Source: Affinundibacterium macrobrachii
Lineage (GTDB): Bacteria; Pseudomonadota; Gammaproteobacteria; Burkholderiales; Burkholderiaceae_D
Assembly: GCF_014652415.1 (NCBI RefSeq)
Contig: NZ_BMYT01000001.1
Coordinates: forward strand, 737,351-801,350
Direction: 5' to 3'
DNA length: 64,000 nt
Part shown: positions 28,252 to 36,912 of the stretch, piece by piece
How the letters are laid out: each line of letters starts with the position of its first letter
How positions within the stretch are numbered: the stretch's first letter is position 1
Made by a program: the position numbers and the translations under genes
The notes under the pieces: model-generated
Seen by the model: only the letters and a program-made list of their open reading frames with translations
What the model was told of the DNA's origin: nothing
Databases searched by the model: none

Positions 28252-29526
28252 ATGCGATTTTTATACTCCCTTGCCTGGTCTCTTGCGCTTCCCTTCGTGA
28301 TTCTGCGTTTATGGCTACGCGGCAAACAAGAACCCGGCTACCGCCAACATATCAGCGAGCGTCTTGGTTGGTATCAAGCGATCGATACACAAAAATTTAT
28401 TTGGGTTCACGCAGTTTCTGCTGGCGAAACGCGTGCTGCCGAACCAATTATTCGAGCACTATTACAAGCCTATCCGCAGCATCATATTTTGCTGACCCAC
28501 ATGACACCAATTGGTCGCAGCACAGGCCAAAGTTTGTTTGCCAACGTCGCTGATCGTGTCACGCAAACTTTTATTCCTTACGATATCAATTGGATGATAC
28601 GGCGATTTCTTCGTCACTTTAAGCCGACAATTTGTGTATTGATAGAGACCGAAGTCTGGCCCAATTTAATCGCGCAGTGCAAGGCGGCAAGTATCCCTGT
28701 CACTTTGGTGAATGCGCGTTTATCGGATCGATCACTAAAAAAAGCACTGCGCTTATCTCGCTTAATCTTGCCTGCCGCGCAAGCAATCGATTATGTTGCC
28801 GCGCAGTCTGGACCCGACGCGGAACGCTTACGTGCTTTGGGTGTGCGTGAGTTATGTGTCACTGGCAATATGAAATTTGATGTCACGCCACCACCATTAA
28901 TGGCAGAACGCGGTGCGAAATTACGTGCTTATTTTGGACAGCGACCTGTTTTCATTTGTGCCAGCACACGCGAAGGCGAAGAAGCTTTGATTGTCGATGC
29001 ATTTATGCGTCTGCAACTGCCACGCGCTTTGTTAATCATTACACCTCGCCACCCACAACGCTTTGAACAAGTTGCCGCACTATTGAGTCAGCATCAATTG
29101 CGTCTCGTGCGCCGCTCTACGCTCGATTTAAACCAAGAAGAATTACCTATTCCACCTGACACCCAAGTGTTTTTGGGCGATAGTATGGGAGAGATGTATA
29201 TGTATTACGCGGCCAGCGATCTGGCGTTCGTCGGTGGAAGCTTGGTGCCACTAGGAGGCCATAATTTGATTGAGGCTTTTGCCATGAGCCGCCCTGTCAT
29301 CACCGGACCGCATACATTTAATTTTTCTGAAATTACGGAACAAGCAATCAATGCTGATTGCGCACAACGTGCGAGCGATGCGGATAACGTGATGCAAAGG
29401 GCGCAAGCTTTGCTTGACGACAGCGTCAAACGTCAAGCGATGGGCACGCAAGCCCACGCATTTTTCTTACAACATCAAGGGGCAACGGATCGAACCATGC
29501 GAGCTATTGAAAAATTCATCACTTAG
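28252..29526 (+). CDS. waaA: 3-deoxy-D-manno-octulosonic acid (Kdo) transferase
   Basis: This inner-membrane-anchored GT-B glycosyltransferase adds Kdo from CMP-Kdo to lipid A precursor. An N-terminal hydrophobic anchor (LAWSLALPFVILRLWL) precedes the conserved WVHAVSAGETRAAEP, with the essential Glu at about residue 59. The protein also has VLIETEVWPNLI, VTGNMKFD, ICASTREGEE, and the nucleotide-binding GGSLVPLGGHNLIEA. Length (424) is standard. It stands apart from tolC in this genome, whereas the two are often neighbours in related Burkholderiales. A DUF2785 gene follows. Confidence 0.95.
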   Translation: MRFLYSLAWSLALPFVILRLWLRGKQEPGYRQHISERLGWYQAIDTQKFIWVHAVSAGETRAAEPIIRALLQAYPQHHILLTHMTPIGRSTGQSLFANVADRVTQTFIPYDINWMIRRFLRHFKPTICVLIETEVWPNLIAQCKAASIPVTLVNARLSDRSLKKALRLSRLILPAAQAIDYVAAQSGPDAERLRALGVRELCVTGNMKFDVTPPPLMAERGAKLRAYFGQRPVFICASTREGEEALIVDAFMRLQLPRALLIITPRHPQRFEQVAALLSQHQLRLVRRSTLDLNQEELPIPPDTQVFLGDSMGEMYMYYAASDLAFVGGSLVPLGGHNLIEAFAMSRPVITGPHTFNFSEITEQAINADCAQRASDADNVMQRAQALLDDSVKRQAMGTQAHAFFLQHQGATDRTMRAIEKFIT

Positions 29527-29552
29527 TCTGGCGTGAATTTATCGATCAGATG

Positions 29553-29578
29553 CGAATGTCGACTACGAATGTCGACTA
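29553..29578. repeat. two tandem copies of a 13-bp unit
   Basis: CGAATGTCGACTA is repeated directly at 29553-29565 and 29566-29578, in the spacer between waaA and the DUF2785 gene. Confidence 0.6.
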
Positions 29579-29630
29579 TGAATATCGGCAATTGCACATG
29601 CGGCATCAATTTATACTGAGGAGAAAGAAA

Positions 29631-30539
29631 ATGCGAATGGTCTATCAAATTATCACCAAAAAATTTCTGCTTTGCCTCGCCTTCTTACTTAGCGCCAATA
29701 GCTTCGCTGCATGCCCGCCCAATGGCATGTCTCTCAACACATTAGAACATCTAAAAGCCGCAAAATGGCAAATCGTCGAAGCGACTCAACGCCAACAAAC
29801 TGCCTTAGCACTACTCGCTTGCCTCAGCGATCCTAATCCACGGCTTCGTGATGAAATTGCGTTTGAAGCCTTGTCGTTTTGGATGCGCAACGAACTTCTC
29901 ACGCTTGAAACGGTGCATCAAATTCGCGAACAGCTGCTCATACGCCTAGTTGATAAAAGCATCGTTGACGAGCATGGTTTTGCTAAACCTTTCGCTGCCT
30001 TGACTCTTGCCGAAGTGGCGCGAATTGATCGACGTAAAGCGTTTATGTCTGAGGCCCAACGACAAGAAATGGTTGAGATCGCCGCCTTGTATCTCAGCCA
30101 AATTACTGATTTTCGTGGCTTTGATGAGAAAAGTGGCTGGCGTCATGGTGTCGCGCATGCAGCCGACTGGATGATGCAACTTTCGTTGAATCCAGCACTC
30201 AATAAAACGCAACATGAAACGATGCTCGCCGCACTCGCACAGCAAATTCGCAACGAGCAACACTTTTATCAATACGGCGAAGCAGAACGCTTAATGACGC
30301 CGGTATTTTATTTGGCGCTACGCTCCACACTCAGCAACAGCGAATGGGATGCGTGGTTTACTAGTCTGTTGGAAACCAAGCTAGATTTAAAAAACACTAG
30401 CCAAGCAAGCCTTGCGCGCAAGCACAATCTGACTGCTTTTCTGTCCGCTTTGTATATAAATCTGCAGGAAAGTAAGCAAGCGGCCTTACAAGAAAAAATG
30501 CTTCCCATCGTCATTCGTTCTATGAAAAAATTGAACTAA
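29631..30539 (+). CDS. DUF2785 domain-containing secreted protein
   Basis: The 302-residue product begins with a signal peptide (FLLCLAFLLSANSFA, cleaved before ACPP). The body is helical and matches the DUF2785 pattern: LLACLSDPNPRLRDEIAFEALSFWMRN, then GFAKPFAALTLAEVARIDRR, then the hallmark DFRGFDEKSGWRHGVAHAADWMMQLSLNP. The family has no known function. The ATG at 29631 is supported by AGGAGA seven bases upstream; in-frame ATGs further upstream would spoil the signal peptide. Confidence 0.88.
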   Translation: MRMVYQIITKKFLLCLAFLLSANSFAACPPNGMSLNTLEHLKAAKWQIVEATQRQQTALALLACLSDPNPRLRDEIAFEALSFWMRNELLTLETVHQIREQLLIRLVDKSIVDEHGFAKPFAALTLAEVARIDRRKAFMSEAQRQEMVEIAALYLSQITDFRGFDEKSGWRHGVAHAADWMMQLSLNPALNKTQHETMLAALAQQIRNEQHFYQYGEAERLMTPVFYLALRSTLSNSEWDAWFTSLLETKLDLKNTSQASLARKHNLTAFLSALYINLQESKQAALQEKMLPIVIRSMKKLN

Positions 30540-30636
30540 GTCAGCTAAATTCAGTCTTAAAACGTCGACTTGTTGACCATTAAAATATTATTTTGTTTTA
30601 TCCAACTATCAAGAAAAATCATTTGGAGGATCATCC

Positions 30637-32832
30637 ATGAAACGCACTATTCCCTTGAGCGCGATTGCGCTGTCCATCGCAGCAAGCTTCGCTGCCAATG
30701 GCGCAGCATATGCAGGTGACGGCAAGCTCACATTAGAAATGTTGTATCACCCTGAACAACGCGTCAATTTTAATGCTGCACCACTTACTCGCTTATCTTG
30801 GGATAATCAAAATCGTTTGATCGAATCCAAAGTAAATAAAGGCGTTGCTGAATTATTCGTGGTTAACCCAAGCACTTGGGAAAAAACCGCCTTACCTGCG
30901 GACGGCAATGTACTGAGCATTTTGAAAGCGGCAAAGATTGATGAAAAAGAAGTCAATAAATTAGCCGATCAACTGAGTGCCAGAATTAAACCAGAAACCA
31001 AGAGCTACATTTTTACGCACAAGAATGACATCTGGCTGCTAGACCTGAATGCAAGCAAGGCACGTGCGCTGACCAACACACCAGATGTCAAAGAAGACGA
31101 AGCCTTATTGTCACCGGATGCAAAAACGGTTGCCTACTTAAAAGGCAATGACATGTACGCAACCGATGTCGCAACAGCCAAAGAGACACGATTAACAACG
31201 GGCGGTAGCGAAACCGTTTTTAATGGTCGTTTGGATTGGGTATATCAAGAAGAAGTCTACGGCCGCGGTGATTTCCGCGCATTCCGCTGGGCTCCTGACT
31301 CCAAAAAATTAGCATTTTTGAGTTTTGATGAAACCAAAGTACCGGTCTACACTTTGAGTGGCGATCATGCGCAACCAGTCAAAACTGATCGTACTCGCTA
31401 TCCAAAAGCGGGCGACTTTAATCCTATCGCCAAACTTGGTGTGGTTGATTTAAAAGGTAAAATCAGTTGGACACAAGACCCCTATCCAGGCAAAGAAACG
31501 CTGATCGTCCAAGTCGATTGGACTCCTGATGGTAAGTTGATGGCGGCATGGCAAGATCGCGTGCAGACTTGGTTAGACTTACGTATTTATGACACCAAAC
31601 TCAATAGCAAAGTCGTCGTTAAAGAAACGAGTCCAGCTTGGACAGAACGCCTACCACTGCCACACTTTTTAAAAGATGGTAGTTTCATCTGGCAATCGGA
31701 TCGCACAGGTCATCGCCACTTATATCACTACGACAAAAACTTCCAATTAGTGAAAGCCTTAACCCAAGGCGATTGGGACGTACGTGCCGTACATGGCGTT
31801 GATGAAGCAAAATCACGTGTCTTGTTTGCCGCAAACGAACGCAATCCAATTGGCAATGATGCCTACAGCGTCAATCTCGATGGCAGCAATTTCAAGCGTC
31901 TGACCGAAGAAAAAGGTTCGCACATGGTGCGTTGGAATAAGACCTTTACCCACTTCGTCGATAGCTGGAGCAGCATGGCACAAACGCCCAAGCAAGCCTT
32001 ATTCACTGACGCAGGGGTGCTGGTAAAACTCGTTGACGATGCAGGTGTTCCAGCCAAAATCAAAGACTTACAATTGGCAACAGTGAAGCATCAGCAAATC
32101 AAATCCCGCAATGGCTTCATGATGGAGAGCTTACTGTTCTTGCCGCCAAACTTTGATGCTAGCAAAAAGTATCCGGTTTATCAGCACTTGTATGCTGGCC
32201 CAATGGCACCACAAGTACGCGATCAATGGAGTGCAAACTTGTACTATCACTTCTTAGCACAACAAGGCTATGTGGTATGGGTCATGGATAATCAAAGCGC
32301 CAGCAATAAAGGCGTATCCAGTGCTTGGCCTATTCATAAGAAGCTCGGTCAATTGGAGTTACAAGATCAATTAGATGGCTTGGAATGGTTACGCCAACAA
32401 GGCTTTGCCGACATGGATAGAATCGCCCTCAATGGCTGGAGCTATGGCGGCTACTTCACCTCTTATGCGATGACACACAGCAAGGCATGGAAAGTCGGCT
32501 TCGTCGGTGCGCCAGTAACCGATTGGCGTTTATATGACAGTATTTATACCGAGCGCTACATGGGACTGCCACAAGAAAATGGAGAAGGCTACGATAAAGG
32601 CTCTGCATTAAAAGCAGCAAAAGACCTCAGCGGCAAAATCATGATCATGCACGGAACGATGGACGACAATGTTCACCCACAAAACACGGTCATGCTAATC
32701 GATGCACTTGCTAAAGCGAATAAAGACTACAGCTTACAATTGTATCCAGGCCAAGGTCATGGCGTAGCAGATCCATGGCAAAACTGGTCTATGCAAAAAG
32801 CAAAATGGAAATTCTTGCAGGATAATTTGTAA
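30637..32832 (+). CDS. dipeptidyl peptidase IV-like S9 serine peptidase, secreted
   Basis: This 731-residue protein has a cleaved signal peptide (to about AYA at residue 26), a DPP IV-type beta-propeller (WVYQEEVYGRGDFRAFRWAPDSKKLAF and DRTGHRHLYHY motifs) and a C-terminal alpha/beta-hydrolase. The catalytic triad is visible: Ser602 in GWSYGGY, the Asp pair 676-677 in MDDNVHP, and His708 in GQGHGV. The EE pair in YQEEVYGR is the dipeptide N-terminus recognition site, so it probably releases X-Pro or X-Ala dipeptides in the periplasm. A strong GGAGG precedes the ATG and a clear terminator follows, so it is monocistronic. Confidence 0.93.
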   Translation: MKRTIPLSAIALSIAASFAANGAAYAGDGKLTLEMLYHPEQRVNFNAAPLTRLSWDNQNRLIESKVNKGVAELFVVNPSTWEKTALPADGNVLSILKAAKIDEKEVNKLADQLSARIKPETKSYIFTHKNDIWLLDLNASKARALTNTPDVKEDEALLSPDAKTVAYLKGNDMYATDVATAKETRLTTGGSETVFNGRLDWVYQEEVYGRGDFRAFRWAPDSKKLAFLSFDETKVPVYTLSGDHAQPVKTDRTRYPKAGDFNPIAKLGVVDLKGKISWTQDPYPGKETLIVQVDWTPDGKLMAAWQDRVQTWLDLRIYDTKLNSKVVVKETSPAWTERLPLPHFLKDGSFIWQSDRTGHRHLYHYDKNFQLVKALTQGDWDVRAVHGVDEAKSRVLFAANERNPIGNDAYSVNLDGSNFKRLTEEKGSHMVRWNKTFTHFVDSWSSMAQTPKQALFTDAGVLVKLVDDAGVPAKIKDLQLATVKHQQIKSRNGFMMESLLFLPPNFDASKKYPVYQHLYAGPMAPQVRDQWSANLYYHFLAQQGYVVWVMDNQSASNKGVSSAWPIHKKLGQLELQDQLDGLEWLRQQGFADMDRIALNGWSYGGYFTSYAMTHSKAWKVGFVGAPVTDWRLYDSIYTERYMGLPQENGEGYDKGSALKAAKDLSGKIMIMHGTMDDNVHPQNTVMLIDALAKANKDYSLQLYPGQGHGVADPWQNWSMQKAKWKFLQDNL

Positions 32833-32891
32833 GCACTTCTTGGTCTGACTCAAGCCGAGTTTTCGTCAAAGTTTAGACCTTAAACATTTGT

Positions 32892-32928
32892 AAAAAAAGC
32901 GACTGCAATCAAATGCAGTCGCTTTTTT
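32892..32928 (+). terminator. intrinsic terminator of the DPP IV-like gene
   Basis: GCGACTGCA/TGCAGTCGC with a 6-base loop is preceded by seven As and followed by six Ts, 60 bases after the stop. Confidence 0.9.
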
Positions 32929-32951
32929 ACTTTTAGATTTGATGTTCGCTA

Positions 32952-33071
32952 CTAAATCAGTAAGTGCGGATGTGGATAGCGACCGAAGCGATCAATGATT
33001 ACTTTATGCCGTAACTCAAACTGATAATTTCCTGGCGGCGCATGATCGCGATACAGTTGCTCAGCTCAAAC
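32952..33071 (-). pseudogene. remnant of a DUF924-family gene
   Basis: A stop-bounded minus-strand frame of about 38 codons contains AEQLYRDHAPPGNYQFELRH followed by a segment ending VIIDRFGRYPHPHLLI. The motif FELRHK..IIDRFGRYPHR is the hallmark of DUF924 proteins. The reading ends at TAG right after YPHPHLLI, where the family would continue, and there is no start upstream, so the gene is truncated at both ends. It marks eroded DNA between the peptidase and methyltransferase genes. Confidence 0.6.
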
Positions 33072-33407
33072 GTGAATCAGTTTCGACTCACTATGCATAA
33101 AACTAAATAGAGGGAACAACAGTATTTCGAGTCGATGCATTGTCTGCACTTTAGACCACCGTGAGCAAAGCTTTTTCCGAAATTTCAGCTAATAAATCGA
33201 CAATTGCTAGCCTAAATTTACGCAGCGTTGCTATGCATGTACCCAATTTGATATCGAATCTAACTCGATCAGAATTTACGCTAATGATCACGCGGTTTTG
33301 GTAGAATCTTTTAATTAGATTGTTTGCATCTCTGATCGACGACAGTGGCAACACTACGAAATTGAGGCACAAACTGCCAATCCCTCTTCATAGAAAGACA
33401 TGTTGCG
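33072..33407. other. AT-rich intergenic DNA upstream of the methyltransferase gene
   Basis: No intact gene or RNA is recognised. A 73-codon minus-strand open frame (33151-33372) has no family resemblance and no ribosome binding site, and is not called. Confidence 0.4.
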
Positions 33408-34943
33408 ATGACATCTTGGAGCGACGGTTACGTCACCGACGTAGGTTATACGACAGGATATTACAAAGAACTCGCTCCTCACAGGCTAGGACTTGGTTTT
33501 CTGTCCCTTGGACTGATACCTCCACAAGTACAAACAGCGTGTGAATTGGGTTTCGGTCAGGGTGTATCGCTGGCTATCCATGCAGCTACTAGCAGCGCAC
33601 AATGGTGGGGGACAGATTTCAACCCTGAACAAGTTGCATTTGCTCAAGATTTAATCACCAATTCGGGCACAAATGCGCATGTCTACAATGATGCTTTCGA
33701 AGATTTTGTTCATCGACGCGACCTTCCAAATTTCGATTTTATTGCTTTGCATGGCATCTGGAGTTGGGTCTCAGATGCCAACCGCAAACACATCGTCCGT
33801 TTCATCGATCAGCATTTAAACGTAGGTGGCGTAGTTTACGCGAGCTACAACACCTTGCCTGGCTGGGCCAGTATGCTGACCGTTCGTGAGCTAATGCAAA
33901 CACACGCTCGACGCGAAGGAATCGCTAGCGAATCTATCCAACACCGCATTGAAAACGCTGTTAATTTTGCCACCAAAATATTCGACCAGTCAGAACGGTG
34001 GAACAAAGCAAACCCTGGTACGGTTGAACGCTTACAGCGCGTTGCTAAATCTCAATCGGCCTACTTAGCTCATGAGTATTTCAATCGAGATTGGCAACCC
34101 ATGCACTTCGGTCAGATTCACGAGTTAATGGAATCTGCACGTCTGAGTTATGCAGGTTCGGCGCATTACGTAGACCACTGCGATATGATCAATTTCACCC
34201 CAGAACAACTGGGTCAGTTGGCTAGTTGCAGCGACACCGTGTTAAACCAAACGCTACGCGATATTTTTACTAACCAAGGATTTCGACGCGACTATTGGAT
34301 CAAAGGAAAGCGTAAAGCGACACCATTGGCAACTCAAGATTGGTGGCGCGCACAAAACGTGCTGCTTACAGCGAACACAAATGCACTACCAAGTACGATA
34401 GATGGCGCGCTAGGCGCATCATCTCTGGTTGATACGGTCTACCAACCCCTATTTGAAGCCTTAAGTGGCTTTACAATTCGAAACGTTGGGAAGTTAGAAA
34501 CGGAGTTAGCTACAAAAGGTATTGCAGCAGGTCAATTACGCCAAGCAATTCTCTTGCTCGCTGCGAGCCAGACGATCATTCATGTACAGCCCGAACAAGT
34601 GATTGCCCAGGTTACGCCGAAGACCCAAAGACTTAATGCATATTTTCAACACTTAGCCCGAGACAGTAACAATATTAGCTATGCTGCAAGCCCAGTCAGC
34701 GGTCAAGGGGTAGAAGTACCTCGAATGCAACAATTGTTTCTGGGGGCACGCGCCAGTGGTCGTAGCACTCCTACTGATTGGGCCTTATATGCGTGGGAGG
34801 TAATGAACGCCCAACATCAACGTCTGACTAAAGATGGTAGAACCTTGGAAACCCCATCCGATATGATCGCCGAATTGACATTGCGAGCTAATGACTTTGC
34901 CAACAACGATTTACCTATTTTATGCGCATTAGGAATTGCCTAA
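33408..34943 (+). CDS. class I SAM methyltransferase with methyltransferase regulatory domain
   Basis: The 511-residue cytosolic protein has a SAM-binding start TACELGFGQGVSLAIHAA (motif I ELGFGQG, 46-52), WWGTDFNPEQV, then FDFIALHGIWSWVSDANRKHIVRFI and the GGVVYASYNTLPGW region. This is followed by a helical middle part and a C-terminal segment typical of the MethyTransf_Reg type (QSAYLAHEYFNRDWQPMHFGQIHELME). Relatives are often near surface-polysaccharide or small-molecule genes. Here it stands alone, flanked by eroded DNA on both sides, so it may be a recent or surviving accessory gene. Substrate unknown. Confidence 0.85.
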   Translation: MTSWSDGYVTDVGYTTGYYKELAPHRLGLGFLSLGLIPPQVQTACELGFGQGVSLAIHAATSSAQWWGTDFNPEQVAFAQDLITNSGTNAHVYNDAFEDFVHRRDLPNFDFIALHGIWSWVSDANRKHIVRFIDQHLNVGGVVYASYNTLPGWASMLTVRELMQTHARREGIASESIQHRIENAVNFATKIFDQSERWNKANPGTVERLQRVAKSQSAYLAHEYFNRDWQPMHFGQIHELMESARLSYAGSAHYVDHCDMINFTPEQLGQLASCSDTVLNQTLRDIFTNQGFRRDYWIKGKRKATPLATQDWWRAQNVLLTANTNALPSTIDGALGASSLVDTVYQPLFEALSGFTIRNVGKLETELATKGIAAGQLRQAILLLAASQTIIHVQPEQVIAQVTPKTQRLNAYFQHLARDSNNISYAASPVSGQGVEVPRMQQLFLGARASGRSTPTDWALYAWEVMNAQHQRLTKDGRTLETPSDMIAELTLRANDFANNDLPILCALGIA

Positions 34944-35202
34944 ACAAAGAGACGACACACTATTCATGTAGGATCTCACGCGATAATAAAATAACTTTAA
35001 AACGATAAGCTATCAACCACACATAATAGATGATATGAACTGCTTCACGATGATGTAAGAACTGGTGAGTTTACAAGAAAAAAGTTCAGCACCCTTCACC
35101 AGACTGTGAACAATTCACGTGCGCAAGATGCCCTGCTCTAACCACAGAGCCGAATCACTCTCACATTGCGTCCGTATTGAATCCAGCTTGGGGCAAGCTT
35201 AA

Positions 35203-36147
35203 TTAATGCGCGGTAGAAATCAAACGCTCAGGTGCTAACACGGAAAATTCCTGTAGCTGTGCCGAACCTAGCAATTGCCGCGATGAACTTTCATTGTCGA
35301 TACGGTAAACCCGAACACGGCCTAGTTGTGAGGGATGCGTCATTCCTTCTTTCGCCAATGAGATACGCTGACCTTGCAAAAAACGGCGGGATAATTCTTC
35401 GTTTAAGACAACTTCAGGAAAACTCGAAAGCAAAGCATCCACTGGCGCCAACAAGGAATTACGTTGCTCCTCACTCATAGCGATCAATTGATCCAAAGTG
35501 ACTGTATTTTCCAAGCGAAGATGACCAACTTGAGTACGGCGTAATGCATTTAAATGCGCACCACAGCCTAGCGCTTTACCAATATCTTCACCTAGTACAC
35601 GAATATAAGTACCTTTACTGCAGCAAACGTTCAATGTCAGAAATGGCGCTTCATACTTCACAAATTCAAGTTGATGAATCGTAACAGGACGTGCCTCACG
35701 CTCCAACGTGACACCTTCGCGTGCATATTCGTAAAGTGGTTTACCGTCGCGCTTGAGGGCCGAATACATAGGTGGAACTTGCAAGATATCGCCTTTGAAT
35801 TGTTCCAAGACAGCTCGAATTTGCGCTTCTGTTACATTCACTTCACAAGTTTGAACGAGCTCACCTTCGGTATCACCAGTATTGCTTATCACGCCAAGAT
35901 GTACCACAGTTTGATAGGTTTTATCGGCATCTAATAAGTCTGCGGAAAACTTGGTAGCCTCACCAAAACACAGCGGCAATAAACCAGTTGCAAACGGATC
36001 TAAGGTGCCTGTATGACCTGCTTTAACCGCATTGAGCAATCGCTTTGCCTTGATTAAAGCATCATTACTCGACCAACCCACAGGTTTATCCAAAAGCAGT
36101 ACACCATTGATATTCAAACGTGTTTTTTTCTTGATGACTTGATTCAT
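35203..36147 (-). CDS. truB: tRNA pseudouridine(55) synthase
   Basis: TruB makes pseudouridine 55 in the T loop of tRNAs. The 314-residue protein shows LLLDKPVGWSSNDAL, then HTGTLDPFATGLLP with the catalytic Asp50, then KTYQTVVHLG, QVPPMYSALKRDGKPLYEYAREG and the RVLGEDIGKALGCGAHLNALRRT segment, with a C-terminal PUA-like tail. The ATG at 36147 replaces an in-frame TTG at 36162. It is the last gene of the rimP-nusA-infB-rbfA-truB series, which matches the E. coli order. Confidence 0.94.
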   Translation of the reverse strand: MNQVIKKKTRLNINGVLLLDKPVGWSSNDALIKAKRLLNAVKAGHTGTLDPFATGLLPLCFGEATKFSADLLDADKTYQTVVHLGVISNTGDTEGELVQTCEVNVTEAQIRAVLEQFKGDILQVPPMYSALKRDGKPLYEYAREGVTLEREARPVTIHQLEFVKYEAPFLTLNVCCSKGTYIRVLGEDIGKALGCGAHLNALRRTQVGHLRLENTVTLDQLIAMSEEQRNSLLAPVDALLSSFPEVVLNEELSRRFLQGQRISLAKEGMTHPSQLGRVRVYRIDNESSSRQLLGSAQLQEFSVLAPERLISTAH

Positions 36148-36344
36148 TACGCAGATCGCCAACTATAAATTTCAAAACAAAGATACGAAAGAGATAAACG
36201 TGGCGAACTAGAACAATCTCGCCCATTTGCAATGGAATCGCGATGACGAACAGAAACCAACCACAGTCGCGTATTCGAAGCAAACGACTGATCTCTACCT
36301 ATGCAAATTTCTTGCTTATTGTGGTTCTGCTTTCTTAAGATTGA

Positions 36345-36743
36345 TCAGTCTTCGCTGTCGTTTTTATCTTCTGGCACATGCGTTGCATTTGCCTCATCGA
36401 TCAGTTTCGACATCGCGATACCACGCATGGTTGATGTGTCATGGATGAAGTGTAATTGTGGAAGTGTGTGGATGCGCAACTTCAATCCCAACTGGTTACG
36501 CAAAAATCCCGCAGCTTTATTCAAGCCGTCAAAAGTATTTTTAATCGCAGTTGGATCATCTGCCAAGGTTGTGAAATAGACTTTCGCATGCGCGTAATCT
36601 GGCGTTAATTGAACTTCCGTCAGTGTGATCATGCCGACGCGAGGATCTTTGAGTTCTGCCCAGATAATTTCAGATAAATCTCGTTGGATTTGATCCGCAA
36701 CGCGCAAACCGCGAGCTGGGATGGATTTACTATTTTTTGCCAT
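36345..36743 (-). CDS. rbfA: 30S ribosome-binding factor A
   Basis: This 132-residue KH-type cold-shock assembly factor binds the 30S subunit and helps 16S rRNA 5'-end maturation. The features [47 protein letters not shown] and the [18 protein letters not shown] strand with its AxG-like bend match the family; the acidic tail ([10 protein letters not shown]) is variable. It lies downstream of infB but is separated from it by 170 bases with a terminator-like hairpin and a long inverted repeat, so it may be partly uncoupled from infB. Confidence 0.93.
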   Translation of the reverse strand: MAKNSKSIPARGLRVADQIQRDLSEIIWAELKDPRVGMITLTEVQLTPDYAHAKVYFTTLADDPTAIKNTFDGLNKAAGFLRNQLGLKLRIHTLPQLHFIHDTSTMRGIAMSKLIDEANATHVPEDKNDSED

Positions 36744-36779
36744 AATATAAAAACAATACCTAATTCAAAACAACACTAT

Positions 36780-36847
36780 GAAGCGCGAAGGCGCAGAGCA
36801 CACAAAGAATAAAAACTAACTTTGCGTTCTCTGCGCCTCCGCGGTTC
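36780..36847. repeat. 68-bp inverted repeat between infB and rbfA
   Basis: Left arm 36780-36807 and right arm 36820-36847 are about 28-base imperfect inverted repeats around a 12-base AT spacer. They share the core GAGGCGCAGAG-type sequence (AAGGCGCAGAG and its complement CTCTGCGCCT) and ends GAAGCGCG/CGCGGTTC. The pair would fold into one long hairpin in the rbfA leader. It looks like a small dispersed element; no second copy is in this window. Confidence 0.65.
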
Positions 36848-36878
36848 AATATTGTTTATTTTCTTTATTTCAAAAATC

Positions 36879-36906
36879 AAAGAGGAAGCTTTCGCTTCCT
36901 CTTTTT
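36879..36906. terminator. hairpin after infB, terminator-like on both strands
   Basis: AAAGAGGAAGC/GCTTCCTCTTT with a TTTC loop starts 9 bases after the infB stop. On the plus strand it ends in five Ts; on the minus strand GATTTTTG follows. It may attenuate transcription from infB into rbfA-truB. Confidence 0.6.
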
Positions 36907-36912
36907 GCTTTT

